64,000 nucleotides of DNA from contig NZ_JACZHT010000002.1 of NCBI RefSeq assembly GCF_014861485.1, positions 248,001-312,000 on the forward strand. Direction: 5' to 3'. The notes under the pieces were generated by a model, which was not told the DNA's origin, made no database searches, and saw nothing but the letters and a program-made list of their open reading frames with translations. The position numbers and the translations under genes are program-made. Source of the DNA: Phaeovibrio sulfidiphilus (GTDB lineage Bacteria > Pseudomonadota > Alphaproteobacteria > Rhodospirillales > Rhodospirillaceae). Positions 27,258 to 37,259 of this stretch are shown here, piece by piece. Within the stretch, counting starts at the first letter, position 1. Each line of letters starts with the position of its first letter.

Positions 27258-28028
27258 ATGGCCCGACGCAAGCAGCTGTACGAAGGCAAGGCGAAGATCC
27301 TGTATGAAGGTCCGGAACCCGGAACCGTCGTGCAGTACTTCAAGGATGATGCGACCGCATTCAACAACCAGAAAAAGGGCACCATCACCGGGAAAGGGGT
27401 TCTCAACAACCGCATCAGCGAATACCTGATGACCCGGCTTGGTGAAATCGGGGTCCCGACCCACTTTATCCGCCGCCTCAACATGCGTGAGCAGCTGGTT
27501 AAAGAGGTGGAGATTATCCCGATCGAGGTTGTGGTGCGCAACGTGGCGGCGGGCTCGCTGTCCAAGAAGTTTGCCATCCCCGAGGGGACGCCCCTGCCGC
27601 GCTCCATCATCGAGTTCTACTACAAGAACGACGAGCTCGGTGACCCCATGGTCTCCGAGGAGCACATCACGGCGTTCAACTGGGCCGACCCCCTGGAGAT
27701 CGACGAGATCATGGCCATGTCCCTGCGGGTCAACGACTACCTGTCGGGCCTCTTCCTGGGCGTGCAGCTCCGCCTTGTGGACTTCAAGCTGGAGTTCGGC
27801 CGCTACTACGACGAGGAGGAGGAGGAGCCCCGCATCGTTCTGGCGGACGAGATCTCCCCGGACAACTGCCGCCTGTGGGATATGGCCACCGGCGAGAAGC
27901 TGGACAAGGACCGGTTCCGGCGTGACCTTGGCGGTGTCGAGGAGGCCTACCAGGAGGTGGCCCGCCGTCTCGGAATCCTGCCCGAGAGCGGCCCCCGCGA
28001 CGTCCAGGGCCCCAGCACCCTTCAGTAA
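27258..28028 (+). CDS. purC: SAICAR synthetase
   Basis: The enzyme has 256 residues and joins aspartate to CAIR, using ATP, in purine biosynthesis. [13 protein letters not shown] is the N-terminal ATP-binding motif; [16 protein letters not shown] and VDFKLEFG are signature segments; [12 protein letters not shown] is the conserved metal-binding region. It begins a purC-purS-purQ-purL run. A GC-rich hairpin (CGCCCCC 27199-27205, GGGGGCG 27215-27221) lies in the leader, 37 bases before the start. Confidence 0.97.
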   Translation: MARRKQLYEGKAKILYEGPEPGTVVQYFKDDATAFNNQKKGTITGKGVLNNRISEYLMTRLGEIGVPTHFIRRLNMREQLVKEVEIIPIEVVVRNVAAGSLSKKFAIPEGTPLPRSIIEFYYKNDELGDPMVSEEHITAFNWADPLEIDEIMAMSLRVNDYLSGLFLGVQLRLVDFKLEFGRYYDEEEEEPRIVLADEISPDNCRLWDMATGEKLDKDRFRRDLGGVEEAYQEVARRLGILPESGPRDVQGPSTLQ

Positions 28029-28131
28029 CAAGGCCGGCGCACTGCGGATCTGTTCCGGTGCGCCGCCTTCTGTTCCCCGTTTTCCTTGCGGACCCCCGTG
28101 GTCCTTTCTCCCTTCAGGAGCCTAATTTGCG

Positions 28132-28374
28132 ATGAAAGCCAAGGTCACCATTTCCTTCAAACCCGGCGTTCTCGATCCGCAGGGCCGTGCCATTTCCCAT
28201 GCTCTCGCGGGTCTCGGCTTCGAGGGTGTCGGCGACGTGCGTCAGGGCAAGGTGATTGAACTCGACCTTGCGGAAACCGACGCGGCCAAGGCGCGCGAGC
28301 AGGTGGAGGCCATGTGCCAGGCGCTGCTGGCCAACCCGGTCATCGAGACCTACGCCATCGAACTGGCGAAGTGA
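28132..28374 (+). CDS. purS: FGAM synthase subunit PurS
   Basis: The small subunit has 80 residues (KVTISFKPGVLDPQGRAISH, VRQGKVIELDLAE). With PurQ and PurL it forms the three-part FGAM synthase; PurS docks the glutaminase to the synthetase. It lies 16 bases before purQ. Confidence 0.95.
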   Translation: MKAKVTISFKPGVLDPQGRAISHALAGLGFEGVGDVRQGKVIELDLAETDAAKAREQVEAMCQALLANPVIETYAIELAK

Positions 28375-28390
28375 AGGAGCGCCGGAACCC

Positions 28391-29079
28391 ATGAAAACGG
28401 CGATCCTTCTCTTTCCCGGCACCAACCGGGAACAGGATATCATCAAGGCCGTGACCGTCGCGGGCGGAAAGCGCCCGTCGGTTGTCTGGCACCGGGACAC
28501 CGCGCTCCCCGAGGGAACGGACCTGGTGGTCGTGGCCGGGGGCTACTCCTACGGTGACTACCTTCGCCCCGGCGCAATGGCGGCCCGCAGCCCGGTTCTG
28601 AACGCCGTTCGCACATTCGCCGCGGACGGCGGTTGCGTTCTGGGGGTGTGCAACGGCTTCCAGATCCTGACCGAGGCCGGCATCCTTCCCGGCGCCCTGG
28701 TGCGCAACCGGGGTCTCCAGTTCATCTGCCGGGACGTGAACCTGGTGGTGGGAACGGAGAAGAGCCCCTTCACCGGCGGCTACCGCAAGGGCCAGAAGAT
28801 CCGTCTTCCCGTCGCCCACCAGGACGGCAACTACACCGCCGATGCCGAGACGCTGAAGCGCCTTGAGGACGAGGACCGGATTGCCTTCCGCTATGCCGAC
28901 GCGAACGGCGTTGTCTCTGACGAAACCTGTCTGAACGGCTCGCTCCGGTCGATTGCGGGCGTTCTGTCCGAAAACCGGCGCGTTCTGGGCCTGATGCCCC
29001 ATCCGGAGAACTCCATCGAGGCCGGATTTGGCGGCACCGACGGCCTGCCCCTGTTCAAATCCCTTCTGGAGACGCTGTC

Positions 29080-29083
<4 letters not shown>
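28391..29083 (+). CDS. purQ: FGAM synthase glutaminase subunit PurQ
   Basis: The class I glutamine amidotransferase has 230 residues. The nucleophile Cys is in [18 protein letters not shown], and the catalytic His/Glu pair is in [20 protein letters not shown] is the usual N terminus. It supplies ammonia to PurL, and its TGA overlaps the purL start by 4 bases. Confidence 0.96.
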
Positions 29084-31299
<2,216 letters not shown>

Positions 31300-31360
31300 G
31301 CCCTTTTGGAACCCAACGGGCGGGGGCCTGCTCCCGCCTGTGTCGGCCGGTCAATCCGGT

Positions 31361-31392
31361 GGGCCAGCCTGACGCGCTGGCCCTTTTCTTTT
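31361..31392 (+). terminator. Terminator of the pur operon
   Basis: GGGCCAGC (31361-31368) and GCTGGCCC (31376-31383) form a perfect 8-bp stem with a 7-base loop, followed by TTTTCTTTT. It lies about 60 bases after purL. Confidence 0.8.
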
Positions 31393-31602
31393 GGGCCTCC
31401 GGCCGGCGGCGGCGCCAGCGGATTCGCCCCTGTCCCCGTCCCGCAGACCGGGAATGCCGGCGGGCGGACACCGCTCCCGGGTGGCCCGGTGCGGGGGCAT
31501 CGGGCCCGGTCCTCCCGAGGGACCGCGGCCGGGTCGGCTCCCTTCGCCGCGGCGCTCCTGCCTCCAGAGCCCGCCCCGACGGGGGTGTTTTCCAGAGGGG
31601 CG

Positions 31603-31638
31603 GGGGTGTTTTGCGGGGTGTTTTGCGGGGTGTTTTGC
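31603..31638 (+). repeat. Three perfect tandem copies of a 12-bp unit
   Basis: GGGGTGTTTTGC repeats at 31603, 31615 and 31627 without change; a related GGGGGTGTTTTCC lies just upstream (about 31581). The spacer 31393-31768 is otherwise non-coding, and no clear bolA promoter was found. Confidence 0.75.
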
Positions 31639-31768
31639 GGACGTGCCTGGTCCTTCCCGGGGCACCCCGCCTTTGTTTTTATCGGGTCCAATTCCGGTCT
31701 TTGAGTTTCCCTGCGCGATGGGGTAGATTGGGTCGTTCTGTCTCACCGCTTACGAACGGGAGGCCTCC

Positions 31769-32005
31769 ATGTTCCGAAAATACTGCGACCACGCGACGAT
31801 CCTGACCCTGATCGAGAACGCCCTTCCCGGGGCCCGGATCAATATCGAGGACCTGGGTGACGGCGAACACCTGAGTGTCCGTGTCATTTCCGAGATGTTC
31901 AGCGGCAAGTCCAGGGTGGAGCAGCACAAGATGCTTCTGGACGTTCTGCGCGAGGCGGCCACAGCGCCCCTGCCGCGCCTTGCTGTCCAGACCGGGACGC
32001 CGTGA
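31769..32005 (+). CDS. BolA-family protein
   Basis: The 78-residue BolA/IbaG-like protein has the class II KH-type fold: ILTLIENALPGARINIEDLG, LSVRVISEMFSGKSRVEQHK with the conserved His, and a C-terminal helix. BolA proteins pair with monothiol glutaredoxins in iron-sulfur trafficking. The glutaredoxin gene that usually follows in alphaproteobacteria is absent here. ATG 31769 has GGGAGG 9 bases upstream. Confidence 0.85.
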   Translation: MFRKYCDHATILTLIENALPGARINIEDLGDGEHLSVRVISEMFSGKSRVEQHKMLLDVLREAATAPLPRLAVQTGTP

Positions 32006-32060
32006 CACGCATCCCCATTCCCCCACCTGGCCGCTCGCCGGTTCCCGAGACCCCATTCGC

Positions 32061-32084
32061 AAAGGCAGCCGCAAGGCTGCCTTT
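32061..32084 (+). terminator. Probable terminator after bolA
   Basis: AAAGGCAGCC-GCAA-GGCTGCCTTT is a perfect 10-bp stem, with only TTTCCTGTTT as the T-rich tail. The spacer from here to 32454 holds no gene; an AT-rich patch (about 32340-32380) probably contains the pga promoter. Confidence 0.65.
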
Positions 32085-32454
32085 CCTGTTTCCCGGCCCG
32101 CGGCCCCCTGGTCCCGGGTGTCTTGTCCTCTCCCGGCCTCGCGCTCGGTGGCGGGGGAGGGGGAGGGGGCGGGCAGGGTCCATTCCCCCTCGGTCCGACC
32201 CCTCCCGGTGGTGCGGCTGGTCTGTGGAGTGGATGGTGCCCTCCAACACGCGCGCGACGGGGGTGTCCGGTTTCGGGGGCGGTCTCGGGGCGTGCGGCAT
32301 GTCTCCGGTCGCAACCCCACGCCATTCTCCGGTCAGAAGGAGTTTAATTTTTTTTTAACACCATTGTACGACACTCTAACGGGAAACCCGGAAGTGTCGA
32401 CACGCGGCCCTTCGCCTGCTGGCTGGTGAGCGGGCACCTGAAGGATCCTCTCGA

Positions 32455-35400
32455 ATGCGCAGCCTTCGACTTCAACCCCCACGCGTACTCTCAGCCCCGT
32501 CCGGGGCCGGGGGTGCTCCGCCTGCGGAGCCCGTGGTGGAGCCGGAGCCCCGGCGGCGCAATGGCTGGCTGACCGTTGGAGTCCTGATCCTGATGATCCT
32601 GGGGTCGGTGGGCGGTTTTGCTTACATTCTCCAGAACTGGCAGCCGCTGGTCATGAGCATCGAGGGCGAGGACATCAGCTACGACGAGGTGGTTCTCAGG
32701 GCGCGGGAAGGCGACGTCCGCCCGGCCCTTGAGTACTTCCGCCAGCTTGAGGCCAGGAAGATGATCGGGCCGGCCCAGGCCTCGGACTGGATCCAGGTTC
32801 TGAGCTGGGCCCAGAAGTACCGCGAGGCGGTGGGCCTCTACGAGTTTTACCGCGCCATGTATGACCTTCCGGTGGAGGGGCAGGTGGCGGCGGCCCGGTC
32901 CTACCGCAAGCTGGGAGAGTACGACGAGGCCCTGACCGTCTGGGAGCTTCTGCGGCAGGTGGACCGGGATTCCGAGATCTATCTGCTGGAGCAGATCGGA
33001 ACCATGGCCGACGCCGGGCACCACGAGGAGGCCCTGGCGAGGGCGAAAGCCTACGAGGCCGTGTCTCCGGGGCTCGAGGCCCGGGAGATCCTGGCCTACG
33101 TCGAGGAGCGCTCCACGACGTCCCAGACCCGCCGGGACGACGGCCAGGATCCCATGGCGGCCATGGACCGCTTCCGCGAGTTCGAGCGCTCGGGCTATCC
33201 CCTCACCCGTGACAACGTGGCGGACTGGATCCGCTATGCCCACTGGTCCGGTCAGGACCGGGAGGCGGTCGAGGTCTATGAGCGCTTTCGCACGACGCCG
33301 ATCCCTCTTGACGGAAAGGTGGCGGCCGCCCGGTCGTTTCGCGTGCTCGGGGAGTATGGGCGCTCCCTTGCCCTGTGGGACGAGATCCGGCGTGCCGAAC
33401 CCGATGACGAGGACTACGCGGTCAACCAGATCGCCACTCTGGTCGATGCGGGGTACTGGCAGGAGGCCCTGCCGCTGGCGCGGGCGGCGTCGCGGATTTT
33501 TCCCGGGCGCGATACCCGCGACCTGCTGGTGTATGCGGAGCGGGCCCGTTATGACGCCCTGATCACCCTGGCGCGGGACGGCAACCATGCCCCCGCCCTT
33601 GATCATTTTCGGGCCATGGCGCTGGCCGGTCTGCCCTTTACAGGCGGGCAGGTGTCCGACTGGATCCGCATCGCGAATTGGGCCGGGAACGACCGGGAGG
33701 CCGCCGGGGTCCAGGAGCACTATGGCCCGGACCATGAGCTGGATCCCCAGGCTCTGGCGGCGGCGGCGCGGTCGCTGCGCAACCTCAAAAAATGGCCTGA
33801 ATCCCTGGCCCTGTGGGAGCAGGCCCTGAAGGAGGACCCCGGGAACACGGCCTGGCAGAAAGCCCGGATTGCCACCCTGGCAGACGCCGGACGGGTGGGG
33901 GAGGCAGCGGCCGCACTGAAGGCGCTGAATGAGCGCGGCACGACCCCGGATGCGGAGCTTGAGGACTATGTGAGCCGCCGGGCGGGTCGCCCGGGGTCTG
34001 GCGCTGCGCCGGCGGACCCTAGGGAGCCGCGGGGGCAGGCCGGTGCCCCCCGGGATCCGGTGGCCGTGAGCCCCCGTGGGGACGCTCGCCCGGATCCGCA
34101 GCCGGACCCGGACCCGGCTCCGAAACCGGACGCCGGGAGCGGGGTGCGCGGGGACAGCCCCTCCGGACCGGTGGCCCGAACCGTGGCCGGAGCAACAGCG
34201 GACACGGCGGCTGATCCCCCTGATGATACGGAGGCTGACAGGGCGGCTGACAAGGCCCCGGGAGGACGGGCGGGAAGGGGCGGGCCGGACAGCGGCGACA
34301 GGGCCACAGAGGCACCCGGCGCCCCGCAGGCCCGGGCGCCCGGCTCCGCGGCCGTTCTGTCCGCAGGGGGCGTTCCGGTGGCCGTCCGGGCGCCGGCGTC
34401 CCGGACTGCACCCTCCCGGGTCGCACCGTCCGCGCCTGGCGGATCGGTTCCCGCAGCCGTTCCTGTCTCCGCCTCCGTCTCCGCGCCCGCAGCCGCCCCC
34501 GGAGCCTCCCGGGTGTCGGCTCCCGGATCCGCGCGGGTGGCCCCATCCCCTCCGTTCCCACAGGTCGCCCGGGCGCCGGCTCCCGCAGCGGTCCAGCCGT
34601 CGGAGCCGGCCCCGGTCGGGGGCAGGGGCGTCGCAACAGGCGCCGCGACAGGCACCGGGACGCAAACGGGGACACATCCCGGCACGGCTCCCCGGGCGGA
34701 GGCCCGGGATTACGGCGCTCCGCCCCAGGGCGTGGGCTACGACGATCTTGTGCGCATGGCCCGGGACGGCCGCCACGCCCCGGTTCTGGCCTGGCTGGCG
34801 GACGCCGCCCGCAAGGGGCCCCTTCCGGATGCCAAAATTGCCGACTGGGTGGTGATCGCCGGCTGGGCCGGGGACGGGCAGACGGTTCGGGACGTCTATG
34901 GCCGATACAGGGACCGCCCCCTTCCCGCGGGCGCCCACGCGGCGGCGGCGCGGGCCTTCCGGGATGCCCGGGAGTGGACCCCCGCCCTGGCCGCCTGGCA
35001 GGCCGCCATGAGGAAGGCTCCGAACGACCGGGGCCTGCGGATGGGCTACATCTACACCCTGGCGGACGCGGGTCAGGATGACCGGGCGCTGCCCATGGCC
35101 CTGGACATGGTGAAAAAGAAGCCCGATGCCCTGAGCTACGCGGTGCTGGCCTATGTCCACCGGTCGGCCTACCACAATTTCGGGGTGATCAGCCGCCTGT
35201 TTGATTCCTTCGAGGCGGCCACGAAGGCCAACGAGCTTGATCCCAATATCCGCGATGTCCAGCAGATCTACGTGGGCTCAATGCAGATGAACCGGCTCGC
35301 CGCGCCCGCGTTCATCGAGTCCGGCCGTCCGCCCCATGCCATCGATGCGGCCTCGCGCCGCCAGCTCATGTCGGATGTGGCGGCCGAGCTGGTGCGCCTT

Positions 35401-37113
35401 CCGGGCTCGTCCATCGAGAGCGAGCGCTTCCACACGGCGGACAAGGCCCTGGTCCTGTATGACCGGATGTTCCAGCAGTGGGCCGGGCGGCCCGAGGCCC
35501 GGGATCTTCTGATTGCCGTGCGCCAGGACTACATCGGCGCGCTTCACAACCGGATGTACATGAAGGAGGCCACCGACGAGTACGAGGCTCTGGTGGCCGA
35601 GGGTGTGACGGTCAACGACCAGGTGCTGTTCTGGGTGGCGGGAGCCTACCTCTACCAGAAGCTTCCGGAAAAGGCCGTGCCCCTCTACGAGGCCCTGGCC
35701 AGCCGCGGCCCGAAGGCCCTGGGCGAGGAGCGCTATTTCGAGGCCAACGTCGGCCTGTTCAACGCCCTGTCGGAGAATAACCAGCACTACCGGGCCCGGG
35801 AGGTGGCGGAGGCCTTCCGCGACCACTACCGCCCGTTCTATACCCCCAAGGGCTCGGGGGTCGAGATCCCGAACAACGAGTGGTTCCTGGCCCAGGAGGT
35901 CTGGGGTGCGTCTCTCCAGTCGTCCGACTATCTGCCCGAGGCCCAGGCGTTCTACGAGACCCTTCTGCAGACCGCCCCCACGAGCCAGGGGCTGCGGACC
36001 TCTCTGGCCGCCGTCTACTCGGCCCGGGGCTGGCCCCGGCGCGCCGAGGAGGAGCTGAAAATCGCAGAAAGCCTGGAGCCCACGAACCTGGGGGTCTTGG
36101 TCCAGCAGGGCCGCACCGCCCTGGAGCTTCAGGAGTGGGACCAGTTCGAGCAGATCGCAAGCGATGTCATCACCCGCTACCCGGAAAGCCTCGAGGCCCA
36201 GCGGCTCGACCGGCTTCGTGCGGTCCACCACATGGCGGAACTGCGCGTGACCGGCTACCGGGGCCTCTACAGCGACAGCCCCTCGCCCGTGACCGGCACG
36301 AACGACTGGGGGTTTGACACGGTTCTCTACTCGCCGCCCCTGTATGACAACTGGCGTGTGTTCGGCGGCGGCGGCTACCGTCGCGGCAAGTTCCAGGAGG
36401 GCTATGCCTACCAGCGCACCTTGCGCGCCGGCGTGGAGTACCGGACCCGGGACAACTGGCTGGAGCTGGAGCTCTCCCACCATGACTACAAGGCGGGCGA
36501 CACCTTCGCCTTCCGGGCCTCGGCCTGGCACGACTTCAATGACCACTGGCGCGTCGGCTTCACCGGGGAGACCCTGGCCGCCCGGACGCCCCTGCGTGCG
36601 CTCAACAGCAACATCGAGGCCGGGGGCTTCGACACCTGGGTGCGCTGGTACGACAGCGAGCGCCGGGAATGGACCCTGGGCGCGGCGCCCCTGTGGTTTA
36701 CCGACGGGAACTTCCGGATGGACTACGCCCTTGCGGGCAAGGAGCGCCTGATCACGGATCCCTATTTCACGCTGGACCTGCGCCCGGACATCAGCTTCAG
36801 CCACAACTCCCACACCAACGTGCCCTACTGGAGCCCCAAGATGGACTTCGGGGCCACTCCGGGGCTGGATGCCCGCCATGTTCTCTACCGGCGCTACCAG
36901 ACCATATGGTCGCACAATCTGGCGGGAGGCATCGGTCCCTACTGGCAGAAGGGGCACGGCTGGGACTGGTCCGCCTTCGTGACCTACGGCCACCGGGTTG
37001 AGTGGAATGACGTTCTCGATGCCGGTGCCTACGTGACCTACCGCAACCGCCCCTATGACGGGGTGCGCGAGCAGGAGGTGCAGGGAACCTTCGATCTCAG
37101 GTACCGGTTTTAG
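32455..37113 (+). CDS. pgaA: Oversized PgaA-like TPR/beta-barrel exporter of poly-N-acetylglucosamine
   Basis: The protein has 1552 residues, about twice the E. coli PgaA. An N-terminal helix (about 38-59, TVGVLILMILGSVGGFAYIL) preceded by RRR looks like an uncleaved inner-membrane anchor. Three copies of a module of about 130 residues follow (from about 80, 234 and 367), each with an xDWIxxAxW motif and 'AAARS.R.LGEY'-like TPR helix pairs. A Pro/Ala-rich disordered stretch (about 513-755) separates them from a fourth module (about 760-890), more TPRs (to about 1240), and a C-terminal beta-barrel (about 1262-1552) ending in Phe, the same size as the PgaA barrel. The PgaA role in moving deacetylated polymer across the outer membrane is inferred from position and barrel. 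Upstream boundary and start are the first Met after a long non-coding gap. Confidence 0.82.
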   Translation: MRSLRLQPPRVLSAPSGAGGAPPAEPVVEPEPRRRNGWLTVGVLILMILGSVGGFAYILQNWQPLVMSIEGEDISYDEVVLRAREGDVRPALEYFRQLEARKMIGPAQASDWIQVLSWAQKYREAVGLYEFYRAMYDLPVEGQVAAARSYRKLGEYDEALTVWELLRQVDRDSEIYLLEQIGTMADAGHHEEALARAKAYEAVSPGLEAREILAYVEERSTTSQTRRDDGQDPMAAMDRFREFERSGYPLTRDNVADWIRYAHWSGQDREAVEVYERFRTTPIPLDGKVAAARSFRVLGEYGRSLALWDEIRRAEPDDEDYAVNQIATLVDAGYWQEALPLARAASRIFPGRDTRDLLVYAERARYDALITLARDGNHAPALDHFRAMALAGLPFTGGQVSDWIRIANWAGNDREAAGVQEHYGPDHELDPQALAAAARSLRNLKKWPESLALWEQALKEDPGNTAWQKARIATLADAGRVGEAAAALKALNERGTTPDAELEDYVSRRAGRPGSGAAPADPREPRGQAGAPRDPVAVSPRGDARPDPQPDPDPAPKPDAGSGVRGDSPSGPVARTVAGATADTAADPPDDTEADRAADKAPGGRAGRGGPDSGDRATEAPGAPQARAPGSAAVLSAGGVPVAVRAPASRTAPSRVAPSAPGGSVPAAVPVSASVSAPAAAPGASRVSAPGSARVAPSPPFPQVARAPAPAAVQPSEPAPVGGRGVATGAATGTGTQTGTHPGTAPRAEARDYGAPPQGVGYDDLVRMARDGRHAPVLAWLADAARKGPLPDAKIADWVVIAGWAGDGQTVRDVYGRYRDRPLPAGAHAAAARAFRDAREWTPALAAWQAAMRKAPNDRGLRMGYIYTLADAGQDDRALPMALDMVKKKPDALSYAVLAYVHRSAYHNFGVISRLFDSFEAATKANELDPNIRDVQQIYVGSMQMNRLAAPAFIESGRPPHAIDAASRRQLMSDVAAELVRLPGSSIESERFHTADKALVLYDRMFQQWAGRPEARDLLIAVRQDYIGALHNRMYMKEATDEYEALVAEGVTVNDQVLFWVAGAYLYQKLPEKAVPLYEALASRGPKALGEERYFEANVGLFNALSENNQHYRAREVAEAFRDHYRPFYTPKGSGVEIPNNEWFLAQEVWGASLQSSDYLPEAQAFYETLLQTAPTSQGLRTSLAAVYSARGWPRRAEEELKIAESLEPTNLGVLVQQGRTALELQEWDQFEQIASDVITRYPESLEAQRLDRLRAVHHMAELRVTGYRGLYSDSPSPVTGTNDWGFDTVLYSPPLYDNWRVFGGGGYRRGKFQEGYAYQRTLRAGVEYRTRDNWLELELSHHDYKAGDTFAFRASAWHDFNDHWRVGFTGETLAARTPLRALNSNIEAGGFDTWVRWYDSERREWTLGAAPLWFTDGNFRMDYALAGKERLITDPYFTLDLRPDISFSHNSHTNVPYWSPKMDFGATPGLDARHVLYRRYQTIWSHNLAGGIGPYWQKGHGWDWSAFVTYGHRVEWNDVLDAGAYVTYRNRPYDGVREQEVQGTFDLRYRF

Positions 37114-37259
37114 GCTGTGCACCGCCCGGAGTTCGGTTTGTTGAGTTCTTTACTCCATGCGGGTGGTGTATGATTGTACAGTGCGTCAGACGGTGCGCGC
37201 TCGGGGCTCCCCAGCCCCCGAGCCGGGCGGCGCCTGACAGGAGACCAGCAGGGCGGGGT

